The notes beneath the pieces were generated by a model. It did not search any database. It was not told the origin of the DNA and saw only the letters and a program-made list of their open reading frames with translations. Both the position numbers and the translations under genes were made by a program. A stretch of DNA of 64,000 nt from Svornostia abyssi. GTDB lineage: Bacteria > Actinomycetota > Thermoleophilia > Solirubrobacterales > Solirubrobacteraceae. Positions 7,881-17,057 of the stretch are shown here, one piece after another; the stretch's first letter is position 1; every line of letters begins with the position of its first letter. The stretch covers positions 1,612,001 through 1,676,000 of the forward strand of contig CP088295.1 of assembly GCA_024666565.1 (NCBI GenBank), written 5' to 3'.

Positions 7881-9032
7881 GTGCGTCGCGCCGCTGTCCT
7901 CACCCTGCTCGCCACCGTCCTCGCCGCGCCGCTCGCCGGCTGCACGGGCGAGGAGGAGACCGCCGACAAGGGCCGGGCGCCCGTTCCGGCCGAGCCGAAG
8001 CGCGCGAGCGGGACATCCGAGCGGCTGGGGCTCGATCGCATCGCCACCGGCTACGTGCGGCCGACCTGGGTCGGAGCCGCGCCGGGTGACGAGGCGCTGT
8101 ACGTCGCCGAACAGACCGGGCGGTTCATTCGTCGTGCAGGTAGCCATGATCAGATGATCGTCGACCTCGGCGGCGAGACGAAGGTCGGCGGCGAGCAGGG
8201 ACTCCTCGGGGTGGCGTTCGCGCCCGACTTCGCTCGCAGCGGCCGCGTGGTCCTGCACCACTCCGATCGTGACGGGAACACGCGCATCATCGAGCTTCGC
8301 ATCCGCGACGGGAAGGCCGATCCGGCCGACGCGCGCGTCCTGTTCACCCAGGAGCAGCCCGAGGAGAACCACAACGGCGGCGGCCTGGCCTTCGGCCCGG
8401 ACGGCCGCCTCTACGTGGGCCTCGGCGACGGTGGCGGCGCCTTCGACCCCGAGAACAACGCGCAGGACGTCGACAGCCGGCTCGGCAAGATGCTCGCGGC
8501 CGACATCGACGGGCCCGGCGAGCCGCGGTGGGAGACCGTCGCGGTCGGCCTGCGCAACCCGTGGCGGTTCTCGTTCGACTCGGCTCTCGGCGAGCTGTGG
8601 ATCGGCGACGTCGGCCAGGACGAGATCGAAGAGGTCAACCGCGTGTACCCCGAGCCCGACGAGCCGCCGAAGAACCTCGGCTGGCCCGCCCGCGAAGGGG
8701 CCACCGTGCTGGACGCCGACCGGCTCGTCGCCGGCGGCGACCTCATCGGCCCGGTCGCCGAGTACACCCACAGCGAGGGCGGTTGCTCGGTGGTGGGTGG
8801 CGTCGTCTACCGCGGCACGGCGATCAAGGCCCTGCGCGAGCGCTACATCTACGGCGACTTCTGCTCTGGCGCGCTGTGGACGCTGCGCCCCCGTCCGGCA
8901 GGGCAGGTCGACCAGGTCGAGCGCGAGGCCGCCCAGGTGCCGCAGCTCACCCACATCGGCACGGACGCCAGGGGCGAGCTCGTCTTCTCGGCGGCCAGCG
9001 GCGAGCTGTACCGCGCCGTGCGGGTGCCCTAG
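7881..9032 (+). CDS. PQQ-dependent sugar (aldose) dehydrogenase lipoprotein
   Basis: 383 aa from GTG 7881; TACACT lies 10 nt upstream. A lipoprotein signal (VLTLLATVLAAPLAGC) puts it on the outer face of the membrane. The six-bladed soluble glucose/aldose dehydrogenase (YliI/GSDH) propeller shows PTWVGAAPGDEALYVAEQTG, GEQGLLGVAFAPDF, NHNGGGLAFGPDGRLYVGLG, AVGLRNPWRFSFD, GDVGQDEIEEVN and NLGWPAREG. The family oxidises aldose sugars with PQQ; some members bind sugars without activity. The stop codon lies in the left arm of the large palindrome 9029-9195. Confidence 0.85.
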   Translation: MRRAAVLTLLATVLAAPLAGCTGEEETADKGRAPVPAEPKRASGTSERLGLDRIATGYVRPTWVGAAPGDEALYVAEQTGRFIRRAGSHDQMIVDLGGETKVGGEQGLLGVAFAPDFARSGRVVLHHSDRDGNTRIIELRIRDGKADPADARVLFTQEQPEENHNGGGLAFGPDGRLYVGLGDGGGAFDPENNAQDVDSRLGKMLAADIDGPGEPRWETVAVGLRNPWRFSFDSALGELWIGDVGQDEIEEVNRVYPEPDEPPKNLGWPAREGATVLDADRLVAGGDLIGPVAEYTHSEGGCSVVGGVVYRGTAIKALRERYIYGDFCSGALWTLRPRPAGQVDQVEREAAQVPQLTHIGTDARGELVFSAASGELYRAVRVP

Positions 9033-9195
9033 TGACCCGACACGCATCTTCGGTGCCACCTGGCGGCGCCGGCATCACGTCTGCCGGCACCCGAGATCCG
9101 CGGCCGGACCACCAGTACGACAGCGGATCTCGGTCACCGGCAGACGCGCGCCGGCATCCGCCATCTGGCACCGAATCTCCGTGTCAGGTCACTAG
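9029..9195. repeat. 167-bp imperfect palindrome filling a convergent intergenic region
   Basis: Two 73-nt arms (9029-9101 and 9123-9195) are about 80% identical as inverted repeats, with CTAG at each outer end and a ~21-nt loop. The stop codons of the sugar dehydrogenase and of nuoN each lie inside the outermost CTAGTGACC/GGTCACTAG. It would fold into one long hairpin in either transcript and can act as a two-way terminator, but it is far longer than a normal terminator. Confidence 0.8.
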
Positions 9196-10742
9196 AGCAG
9201 ACCCGACAGCGACGCCGCGGCGTCCTGCGCGAGGTCGAACAGCGGCTGCGGGTACACGCCGATCGCCAGGATCAGCAGGCCGAACACGCCGCCGACCAGC
9301 ACGACCTCCCACGGCGCGCGCGCGTCGTCGGCCTCGGGGCTCCCGCCGGCCATGACGGGCGGGCCGGGCGCGATCCCGGCGGGCTTCGCCTCGCCGGGCT
9401 CCGGGCTCGACGTCATCCACATCGTCGCGACGACCTTCAGGTAGTACCCCAGGGAGATCATCGAGCCGATGACGATCATGACGCCCAGCCACGTGTAGTC
9501 GCCCTCGACGGACGCCTGGATCAGTGCGAACTTGCCGATGAAGCCCGCGGTGAGCGGGAAGCCGGCCAGGCCGAGCATCGCGAGCGTGAGCGGCCACGCC
9601 AGGAGCGGGCGCTCGGTGCCCAGGCCGCGCAGCGCGCCGATGTCGTCCCCGTCGGGGCGCTGGGCCTGGCGCGCGACGATGACGGCGAACGCGGCGAGGT
9701 TCATCACCGTGTAGGCGGCGAGATAGAAGACGGCGGCCTCGACGCCCGCCTGGGAGGCGACGACGACACCCGCGAGCAGGTACCCGGCCTGCGCCACCCC
9801 CGAGTAGGCGAGCATGCGCTTGAGCGAGCTCTGGCCCAGGGCGCCGACGTTGCCGACGATGATCGTGATGGCCGCGAGGATCGCGATGGCGGGCTGCCAC
9901 ACGTCGCTGACGCCGATGAGCGCGACATCGAAGAGCCGCAGCGTGATGCCGATGGCCGCCACCTTCGTCGCGACCGCCATGAACGCGGTGACGGGGGTGG
10001 GGGCGCCCTCGTAGACGTCGGGTGTCCACTGGTGGAACGGGGCGACCGACGCCTTGAACGCCAGCCCGATGACCGCAAGGCCGACGCCGGTGAGCAGCAG
10101 CGCGCTGTCGGAGATGCCCTCATCGGCGATCGCCGCGGCGATCTCGGCGAAGTTCGTCGAGCCGGCCGCGCCGTAGATGAACGCGGTGCCGAACAGCAGG
10201 GTGGCCGAGCCGACCGATCCGATGATGAGGTACTTCAGACCTGACTCCAGCGCGCCTTCGCGCCGCATCTCCGTCGCGCACAGCACGTACAGCGGGATCG
10301 AGAGGAGCTCCAGGCCCAGGAAGAGCGTGATGAGGTCCGTGGCGCCCACCAGGACGACCATGCCCGCCAGAGACGCGAGCAGCAGGGAGTAGAACTCGCC
10401 GTGCGCGGACTCGCGGGGCGCGATGTGGCGCCAGGACAGCAGGACGGTCGCGATGCCCGCCGCGCAGAAGAGACCCGTCAGCGCGAGCGTGAGGTCGTCC
10501 AGGCGCATGGCGCCGCGGATGAGGTCGACGTTCTCGCCCCACTGCCAGATGGTCAGGCCCAGCGCGGCGCCGATCGCCGCGAGGGCCACGAAGGGCACGA
10601 GGTGCTCGCGCACCGGGCGGGCGCGGAACAGGCCGAGCAGCAGCACGATGACCGAGCCGCCGATGAGCGCGATGAGCGGCGAGAGGCCGGCCCAGTCGAT
10701 CTCCGGGCCCTCGATCTTGGCCTGCGCGAGGAGGGTGGTCAC
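9192..10742 (-). CDS. nuoN: NADH-quinone oxidoreductase subunit N
   Basis: 516 aa antiporter-like proton-pumping subunit of NDH-1. Starts at GTG 10742, which overlaps the nuoM stop (GTGA). Multiple TM helices; the antiporter signature appears around IGLAFKASVAPFHQWTPDVYEG, and later SLKRMLAYSGVAQAGYLLAG. Last gene of the nuo operon. Its stop lies in the large palindrome at 9029-9195. Confidence 0.95.
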   Translation of the reverse strand: MTTLLAQAKIEGPEIDWAGLSPLIALIGGSVIVLLLGLFRARPVREHLVPFVALAAIGAALGLTIWQWGENVDLIRGAMRLDDLTLALTGLFCAAGIATVLLSWRHIAPRESAHGEFYSLLLASLAGMVVLVGATDLITLFLGLELLSIPLYVLCATEMRREGALESGLKYLIIGSVGSATLLFGTAFIYGAAGSTNFAEIAAAIADEGISDSALLLTGVGLAVIGLAFKASVAPFHQWTPDVYEGAPTPVTAFMAVATKVAAIGITLRLFDVALIGVSDVWQPAIAILAAITIIVGNVGALGQSSLKRMLAYSGVAQAGYLLAGVVVASQAGVEAAVFYLAAYTVMNLAAFAVIVARQAQRPDGDDIGALRGLGTERPLLAWPLTLAMLGLAGFPLTAGFIGKFALIQASVEGDYTWLGVMIVIGSMISLGYYLKVVATMWMTSSPEPGEAKPAGIAPGPPVMAGGSPEADDARAPWEVVLVGGVFGLLILAIGVYPQPLFDLAQDAAASLSGLL

Positions 10743-12514
10743 GGGGTCACCTCGTTGACGGCGCCGGCCGCGGGATCCTCGACGGGCTGGCCGGTGGCGG
10801 GATCGATGGCGATGGCGCCCGGGGTCCCCGGGGCGACCTGCTGGCCCGAGGTCGGGTCGACGTAGATGAGCTCGCCGCCGGCCGGTGGCGCACCCTGGGC
10901 CGAGGGGTCGGCGGTCTGGCCCGTCGCCGGATCGATCGGCTGCCCTGTGGTCGGGTCGATCTGCGGTGCGGCTCCGGCCGGCTCCTCCGCCGCGGCCTCC
11001 GCCTCCTCTTCGGCCAGGCCGTAGTTCCCGGTCGGCTCGCCGAGGATCGCGCGGGCGGGCGCGACCACCGCGGCCGTGGCCTTCTCGCCGCGCTCGAGCG
11101 CGAGCTGCGGGTACAGGCCGAAGGCGATGATCAGCAGGACGACCGGCACGAGGATGACGCCGTCGGCGAGGCTCAGGTCCCGCGAGTCCACGTCCGCGCC
11201 GACCCGGTTGTGCATCGCGCGGATGAAGAGCCGCAGCGCGTACACCGACGCCAGCACGACGCCGATCGACGCGATGATTGCGATCGCCATCTGCGTCTTG
11301 AAGACGCCGAGCAGGATGAGGAACTCGCCCACGAAGTTCGACGAGCCGGGCATGGCCAGCAGCGCGAACGTCGTGATGACGAAGAAGACCGCGAGCACCG
11401 GGGCCTTGAACGCGATGCCGCCCATGTCGCGGATGTCCTCCGAGCCGCCGGCCCGCGCGGCGAGCAGGGCGAGGATGAACATCGCGGGCAGCGTCACGAG
11501 GCCGTGGTTGACGGACTGCAGGATCGCGCCCTGCGCGCCCGTGCCCTCGATGGCGAAGATCCCGAGCGTGATGAAGCCGAGCTGGGCGATCGAGGAATAA
11601 CCCAGGATCAGACGGGCGTTGGTCTGCGAGAACGCCATGACGCTGCCGTAGAGGATCGACACGAGCGCCAGGATGAGCATGAGCTCCTGGAAGTCCGCGG
11701 CGGCGTCGGGGAACAGCGGCAGCGAGATGCGCAGGAAGCCGTACGCGGCGACCTTGCTCAGCACGCCGCTGAACAGCGCCAGCGCGGGCAGCGGCATGGC
11801 GCTGTAGCCGTCGGGCAGCCAGCCGTGCAGCGGGACCGCGGGCATCTTCACCAGGAACGCGGCGGCGAAGAACAGGAAGATCCACTTCTGCGAGCCCTCG
11901 GACAGACCGGAGGCCTGGATCACGGAGAGGTCGAAGTCCACCGGGTTGCCGGTGCCCTCGGCGGCCAGCACGCCCGTCGCCACCGCGGCGGTGAGCATGA
12001 GCAGCGACCCGACGAGCGTGTAGATCACGAGCTTCGTCACCGCGGGCACGCGGTCCTTGCCGCCCCACCCGACCGTGATGAAGAAGAACGGCACGAGCAT
12101 GAGGTCGAAGAAGACGACGAACAGCGCGAGGTCCTGGGCCAGCAGCGCGCCGAGGACGGCGGTCTCGCCGATCCCGAGCCACAGGAAGAACGTGCGGGCG
12201 TGCTCCCACTCCTTGAGGTTCGCCCACAACGTCGCGCCGAACCACAGCAGCGCCGTCAGCAGGATGAGGAACAGGTTCAGCCCATCGATGCCGAGCTTGT
12301 AGTTGATGCCCAGCGCCTCGATCCACGCCTCGTCGGTGAGGTACTGCAGACCGTCCTTGCCGGTGTCGAAGTCGACGACGTAGACGACGGCGTACGCGAG
12401 CGTGAGCAGCGAGCCGAGGATCGCGATGCGACCGGGCAGCTTGCCGGGCAGGAGGGCGCCGAGCAGCGCGAACGCGGCCGGCAGCCAGAGCATGATCGAG
12501 AGGTGCAGGGTCAC
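10739..12514 (-). CDS. nuoM: NADH-quinone oxidoreductase subunit M with repetitive C-terminal tail
   Basis: 591 aa from GTG 12514 (GTGA overlap with the nuoL stop). A proton-pumping antiporter-like subunit: VYTLVGSLL-type helices, FLVKMPAVPLHGWLPDGYS with the conserved Lys/His, and GYSSIAQLGFITLGIF. After the last helix (VILVPVVLLIIAFGLYPQ) the protein carries an unusual hydrophilic tail of about 80 residues. It is rich in Ala/Glu first, then has four copies of DP(T/A)(T/S)GQ spaced through Pro/Gly-rich sequence. Typical NuoM is about 500 aa and lacks this tail. The core is certain; the role of the tail is unknown. Confidence 0.95.
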   Translation of the reverse strand: MTLHLSIMLWLPAAFALLGALLPGKLPGRIAILGSLLTLAYAVVYVVDFDTGKDGLQYLTDEAWIEALGINYKLGIDGLNLFLILLTALLWFGATLWANLKEWEHARTFFLWLGIGETAVLGALLAQDLALFVVFFDLMLVPFFFITVGWGGKDRVPAVTKLVIYTLVGSLLMLTAAVATGVLAAEGTGNPVDFDLSVIQASGLSEGSQKWIFLFFAAAFLVKMPAVPLHGWLPDGYSAMPLPALALFSGVLSKVAAYGFLRISLPLFPDAAADFQELMLILALVSILYGSVMAFSQTNARLILGYSSIAQLGFITLGIFAIEGTGAQGAILQSVNHGLVTLPAMFILALLAARAGGSEDIRDMGGIAFKAPVLAVFFVITTFALLAMPGSSNFVGEFLILLGVFKTQMAIAIIASIGVVLASVYALRLFIRAMHNRVGADVDSRDLSLADGVILVPVVLLIIAFGLYPQLALERGEKATAAVVAPARAILGEPTGNYGLAEEEAEAAAEEPAGAAPQIDPTTGQPIDPATGQTADPSAQGAPPAGGELIYVDPTSGQQVAPGTPGAIAIDPATGQPVEDPAAGAVNEVTP

Positions 12515-14529
12515 GCGACGAGGAAGTAGAAGGTGACCGCGACCGTGCCGAGCGCGAAGGCCGCGGCGTAGTAGCGCAGGAAGCCCGACTGCACGCCGCG
12601 GACGGCGGCGCTGGCGCTCTTGACGAGCCCGGTGGTGCCGCCGGTCAGCACGCCGTTGATGAGGATGCGCTCGACCTGCTGGTCGCACACGCGGCCCACC
12701 CAGGCGGCGGGGCGCACGATGATCGCGTCGATCAGCTCATCAAACCACCACTTGTGGAACGAGAGCGAGTACAGCGGGCGGAACCGCTCGATGAGCGCGG
12801 CGGTCGTGCCGGGCTTCTGCACCCACAGGCGATAGGCCAGCGCGATGCCGGCCAGGCCGAGCGACGCGCCGATGACCATGCCCGCGATCGTGAGGCTGTC
12901 CGACGGATGTAGGTCCTCGAAGTAGAAGGAGCCCTCGAACGTCGGCTCGAGGAACGTGTCGACCCAGTGGGTGACGAACGGGATCTGCAGCACGCCCGCG
13001 ATCGTCGCCAGGACCGCGAGGACGCCCATCGCGCCCTTCATCTCCGGCGCGCGCTCGGCGATGTGGTGCTCCGGGCCGGGGAAGCCGACGTGCGTGTCCT
13101 CGGGCTCGCCGTTGGCCGGGTTGACGTGCTCGCCGTGAGCCATGTGGCCGGCCTCGAGCTCCTGGGCCTCCTTTACGGGGTCGCCCCAGAATGCCCGGAA
13201 GATCAGGCGGAACGTGTAGACGGCGGTCATGAACGCGGCGACGTAGCCGATGACCGCGAGCGCGACGTGCCAGTCACCGCGCGCGGCGGTGTAGGCCAGG
13301 ATCTCGTCCTTGCTGAAGAAGCCGGAGAACGGCGGGATGCCCGAGAGCGCGAGGCCGCCGACGATGAAGCAGCCGTACGTGAACGGCATGGACCGCCGGA
13401 AGCCGCCCATCTTGTCGAGGTTCTGGACGTTCGCCATCGCGGCGATGATCGAGCCGGCCGCCATGAAGAGCAGCGCCTTGAAGAAGGCGTGCGTCATGAG
13501 GTGGAACAGGCCCGCGACGTAGGCGCCGGAGCAGACCGCCATGACCATGTAGCCGATCTGCGACATCGTCGAGTACGCGATGACCCGCTTGAGGTCGGTC
13601 TGCGTGAGCGCGATGGTCGCGGCGATGAAGAGCGTGGCGCAGCCGATGATCGCGCCGACGTTCGCCGCCGCCGGGGCCTGCTCGAACAGCGGCCACATGC
13701 GCGCGATGAGGTAGACGCCCGCGGTGACCATCGTGGCCGCGTGGATGAGGGAGGAGACCGGCGTGGGGCCCTCCATCGCGTCCGGGAGCCAGGTGTGGAG
13801 CGGGACCTGCGCGGACTTCGCGAACGCGCCGACGAGCAGCAGCAGGCAGCCCGCCACGAGGTCGCCGTCGTTCTCGGTGGCGAACGCCGCGCCCTCCTCG
13901 ATCTCCTTGAACGTCGTGAGGAAGTCCAGCGAGCCGGTGCCCTTGAAGATGAAGTACGTGCCGAGCACCAGGCCGACGTCGCCGAGCACGTTGATGACGA
14001 ACGCCTTGATGCCCGCGTTCGTCGCCGTGGTCCGGCGGTACCAGAACGAGATGAGCATGTACGACGCGGCGCCGACGAACGCCCAGCCCACGATGAGGAT
14101 GAGGAAGTTGCCCGCCAGGACCAGCACGAGCATGGAGAAGACGAAGAAGTTGAGGTACGCGAAGAAGCGCACGTAGCCCTCGTCGCTCGTCATGTACGCC
14201 ACCGAGTAGAGGTGGATGAGCGCGGAGACGCCCGTCACGACGAGGGTCATGTAGAGCGCCAGCGGGTCGATCAGCAGCGACAGCTGCGCGTCGATGCCGA
14301 GCGTGGCCGCGTAGTCCCACGCGACGCTGGTGGCGTGCTGCGCCTCGTGCGGGAGGCTCTTCAGCTTGATCGCGGCGACGACAGCGCACGCGAACGCCGC
14401 GAAGAGGAAGAACGTCCCGATGACGCCCGCGGTCTTGCCCTTCCACACGCGGAAGCCGACGCCGTTGATGACGGCGCCCGCGAGCGGCAGCAGCAGCGCG
14501 AGCCAGGTGAAGGTCTCGACCGTGCTCAT
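12511..14529 (-). CDS. nuoL: NADH-quinone oxidoreductase subunit L
   Basis: 672 aa, the distal proton-pumping subunit with the long lateral helix. Antiporter motifs: FAKSAQVPLHTWLPDAMEGP, SSLIHAATMVTAGVYLIARM and AYSTMSQIGYMVMAV. A hydrophilic His/Glu-rich loop (GHMAHGEHVNPANGEPEDTH) lies before the C-terminal amphipathic helix region. ATG 14529 overlaps the nuoK stop by 4 nt; the 3' end overlaps nuoM. Confidence 0.95.
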   Translation of the reverse strand: MSTVETFTWLALLLPLAGAVINGVGFRVWKGKTAGVIGTFFLFAAFACAVVAAIKLKSLPHEAQHATSVAWDYAATLGIDAQLSLLIDPLALYMTLVVTGVSALIHLYSVAYMTSDEGYVRFFAYLNFFVFSMLVLVLAGNFLILIVGWAFVGAASYMLISFWYRRTTATNAGIKAFVINVLGDVGLVLGTYFIFKGTGSLDFLTTFKEIEEGAAFATENDGDLVAGCLLLLVGAFAKSAQVPLHTWLPDAMEGPTPVSSLIHAATMVTAGVYLIARMWPLFEQAPAAANVGAIIGCATLFIAATIALTQTDLKRVIAYSTMSQIGYMVMAVCSGAYVAGLFHLMTHAFFKALLFMAAGSIIAAMANVQNLDKMGGFRRSMPFTYGCFIVGGLALSGIPPFSGFFSKDEILAYTAARGDWHVALAVIGYVAAFMTAVYTFRLIFRAFWGDPVKEAQELEAGHMAHGEHVNPANGEPEDTHVGFPGPEHHIAERAPEMKGAMGVLAVLATIAGVLQIPFVTHWVDTFLEPTFEGSFYFEDLHPSDSLTIAGMVIGASLGLAGIALAYRLWVQKPGTTAALIERFRPLYSLSFHKWWFDELIDAIIVRPAAWVGRVCDQQVERILINGVLTGGTTGLVKSASAAVRGVQSGFLRYYAAAFALGTVAVTFYFLVA

Positions 14530-14825
14530 CCGTTCAGCGCCTTCAGCTCGTCGACGTCGATCGGCAGTTTGCGGCGGTAGATCGCGACGATGAGGCCGAG
14601 ACCCACCGTGACCTCACACGCGGCGACGACCATGACGATGATCGCGAAGATCTGCCCGTCCCCGTTGCCGTGCATGCGGCTGAACGCGATGAGCGCGAGG
14701 TTCGCCGCGTTGAGCATGAGCTCCAGGCAGAGCAGGATCACGAGCGGGTTGCGCCGGACCAGCACGCCGGACAGGCCGATGCAGAAGATGATCACCGAGA
14801 CGGCGAGGTACCAGCCGATGGCCAT
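14526..14825 (-). CDS. nuoK: NADH-quinone oxidoreductase subunit K
   Basis: 99 aa, three TM helices, the usual size. The conserved membrane glutamate is in LLCLELMLNAANLALIAFSR, and a second acidic site lies in VMVVAACEVTVGLGLIVAIY. Start ATG 14825 shares one base with the nuoJ stop (TGATG). A core proton-channel subunit. Confidence 0.95.
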   Translation of the reverse strand: MAIGWYLAVSVIIFCIGLSGVLVRRNPLVILLCLELMLNAANLALIAFSRMHGNGDGQIFAIIVMVVAACEVTVGLGLIVAIYRRKLPIDVDELKALNG

Positions 14826-15460
14826 CAGCCGCGCCCCTCGGGTTCGTCGGTCACGCCGCTGCGGCCGCTGACGGACTCGGCCATGGAGCCCAGACCCTCC
14901 GGAGCGAGCAGCTGTGCCACGGAGATCCGGCCCTCGACCTCGCCGTCGTCCACGCCGCCGCGGCGGCGCGCGAGCACGACCGCGCCGACGGCCGCGATGA
15001 GCAGCAGGAACGACGAGACCTCGAAGGCCAGCAGGAAGTCCGTGAGCAGCAGCTCGCCGATCTGGGCGGGCGAGCCGAAGCCGGGCTCGTAGGCCGCGCC
15101 CTCCTCGCCGACCGCGCTGAGGCCCGAGCCGAGCGTCGCGATGAGCAGTTCGACGAGGAGCAGGCCGACCACGCCGAAGCTCAACAGCCGGGCCCTTGCG
15201 CCCCCGGGCAGGTCCACCGGCTCCTGCGTGCCGCCGACGTACGCGACGACGAACACGTAGAGCACCATCACCGCGCCGGCGTACACCACGACCTGCGCCG
15301 CGGCGACGAACTCCGCGCGCAGGAGCAGGAACAGCGCGGCCAGGCTCAGCAGGTGGAACACCAGCGAGAGGACGCTGTAGAGCGGGTGCCGCAGCACGAC
15401 GACGCCGATCGCTCCGGCGATCGCACCGAGTGCGGCGATGAAGAAGAAGACGGGGGCCAT
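14825..15460 (-). CDS. nuoJ: NADH-quinone oxidoreductase subunit J
   Basis: 211 aa, five TM helices. The conserved gated TM3 region reads AAQVVVYAGAVMVLYVFVVA. The C-terminus carries a soluble tail (RRGGVDDGEVEGRISVAQLL) somewhat longer than in enterobacteria. It starts 34 nt after nuoI, the only clear gap in the operon besides nuoC/nuoD. Confidence 0.93.
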   Translation of the reverse strand: MAPVFFFIAALGAIAGAIGVVVLRHPLYSVLSLVFHLLSLAALFLLLRAEFVAAAQVVVYAGAVMVLYVFVVAYVGGTQEPVDLPGGARARLLSFGVVGLLLVELLIATLGSGLSAVGEEGAAYEPGFGSPAQIGELLLTDFLLAFEVSSFLLLIAAVGAVVLARRRGGVDDGEVEGRISVAQLLAPEGLGSMAESVSGRSGVTDEPEGRG

Positions 15461-15494
15461 TGACGGGGGGACCAGGCTGCTACGGGCGGAGAAC

Positions 15495-16029
15495 CTACTC
15501 GCCTTCGGCGCGCAGCGGCGTGCGCTCCAGCGGCTCCGCGAGCAGCATCTCCTTGGTGAAGATCAGGTCGGACCGGTGATAGTCCGACATCTCGAAGTCA
15601 TGGCCCATCGTGATGGCGTCGAACGGGCACGCCACCTCGCAGTAGCCGCAGAAGATGCAGCGGCTGAGGTTGATCTCGTACACCGCGGCGTAGCGCTCGC
15701 CCGGCGCTGACACGGTGCTCGGGCGTGTTCTCCGCCGCGACCACGCGGATGCAGTCGGCCGGGCACGCGGCGGCGCACAGCGAGCAGCCGACGCACTTCT
15801 CCAGGCCGGTGTCCTCGAACCGGTGCAGGCGGTGCCGGCCCCGGAAGCGCGGGTACACCGCGACCTTCTCCTCCGGGTACTGGATCGTCGTGGGGCCCTC
15901 GACGACGCGGGCCATCGTCGTCTTCAGGCCGCGCAGCGTCTCGCCGAACGCGCGGTACGCGCCGCCGATGCCGCCCGGGCTCGGGCCGCGGACGACCTCG
16001 ATCATGTCGTCGCTGGGCTCGTAGGTCAC
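15495..16029 (-). CDS. nuoI: NADH-quinone oxidoreductase subunit I, one apparent frameshift
   Basis: Two [4Fe-4S] ferredoxin motifs in the peripheral arm: [15 protein letters not shown] and [14 protein letters not shown], clusters N6a and N6b. Start is GTG 16029, overlapping the nuoH stop (GTGA). Between the two cluster motifs the frame breaks at GCCCGGC (plus-strand 15699-15705). Deleting one base restores [20 protein letters not shown] and a 177-aa protein of normal length. Both halves keep perfect family conservation, so a sequencing error is likelier than loss of an essential gene. Confidence 0.88.
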
Positions 16030-17057
16030 CAGACCACCACCAGAATCGCAGTCACAAGCGTGTTGATCGTCGCCAGCGGCAGGAGGATCTTCCAGCCGAA
16101 GCTCATGAGCTGGTCGTAGCGCAGGCGCGGGAGCGTCGCGCGGATCCAGATGAAGAAGAACGACAGGGCGCCGATCTTCGCGATGACGACGAGCGGGTCG
16201 ACCCACGTCGGCGGGTCGATGCCGAACGGCAGCAGCCAGCCGCCGAGGAAGAGCGTGGCGGTGATCGCGCTGAGCACCACGATGTTGAGGTACTCGGCCA
16301 TGAAGTACGTCGCGAAGCCGCCGCCGCCGTACTCGGTGTTGTAGCCGCCGACCAGCTCGGCGTCGGCCTCGGCGAGGTCGAACGGCGCGCGGTTCGTCTC
16401 GGCGAACGCCGCCGTGAGGAAGACGAGGAAGCCGACGAACTGCGGGACGACGAACCACATCCCATCCGCGGCCTGGGCCTCGACGATCTCGGTCAGCGAG
16501 AGCGAGCCGGCCATCATCACGACGCCGACGACGGCCAGGCCGCCCGCCACCTCGTAGGAGATGAGCTGCGCGGCGGCGCGCATCGCGCCGAGGAAGGAGT
16601 ACTTCGAGCCGGACGCCCAGCCACCGAGCACCAGGCCGTAGAACGCGATCGCGCCGAAGGCGAAGACGTAGAGGATCCCGATGTTCACGTCGATGCCGTA
16701 CAGGCCGACGGGCTCGCCGAAGATGTCGACGACGTTGCCGAACGGGACCGCCGCGAGCGTCGCCGTCGCGGTGATGATCGAGATGATCGGCGCGAGGACG
16801 AAGAGGAACCCGATCGACGTCTTCGGCCGGAACTCCTCCTTCCACAGCAGCTTGCCGATGTCGGCGAGCGGCTGGAGCGCGCCGAACGGGCCGACGCGGT
16901 TCGGGCCGTAGCGCTGCTGGAAGCGGCCGAGGATCTTGCGCTCGGCGAGCAGCACGATCGGGACAATCTGCAGGCCCACGGCGAAGATCACCAGCGCCTT
17001 GAGGATCTGGATCCAGACGGGCTCGTAGAAGCCGACCTCGGCGAGCACGGTCGTCAT
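16026..17057 (-). CDS. nuoH: NADH-quinone oxidoreductase subunit H
   Basis: 343 aa, eight or more TM helices; joins the hydrophilic and membrane arms and forms part of the quinone site. Conserved sequences: [20 protein letters not shown] near the N-terminus and [20 protein letters not shown], then GYNTEYGG, the acidic loop typical of the family. ATG 17057 overlaps the nuoG stop by 4 nt; the stop overlaps nuoI. Confidence 0.95.
   Translation of the reverse strand: MTTVLAEVGFYEPVWIQILKALVIFAVGLQIVPIVLLAERKILGRFQQRYGPNRVGPFGALQPLADIGKLLWKEEFRPKTSIGFLFVLAPIISIITATATLAAVPFGNVVDIFGEPVGLYGIDVNIGILYVFAFGAIAFYGLVLGGWASGSKYSFLGAMRAAAQLISYEVAGGLAVVGVVMMAGSLSLTEIVEAQAADGMWFVVPQFVGFLVFLTAAFAETNRAPFDLAEADAELVGGYNTEYGGGGFATYFMAEYLNIVVLSAITATLFLGGWLLPFGIDPPTWVDPLVVIAKIGALSFFFIWIRATLPRLRYDQLMSFGWKILLPLATINTLVTAILVVVW

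Noticed and set aside
11210..14580. Long plus-strand frames opposite nuoM and nuoL
   Set aside because: Glu/Arg/His-rich antisense shadows of membrane genes.
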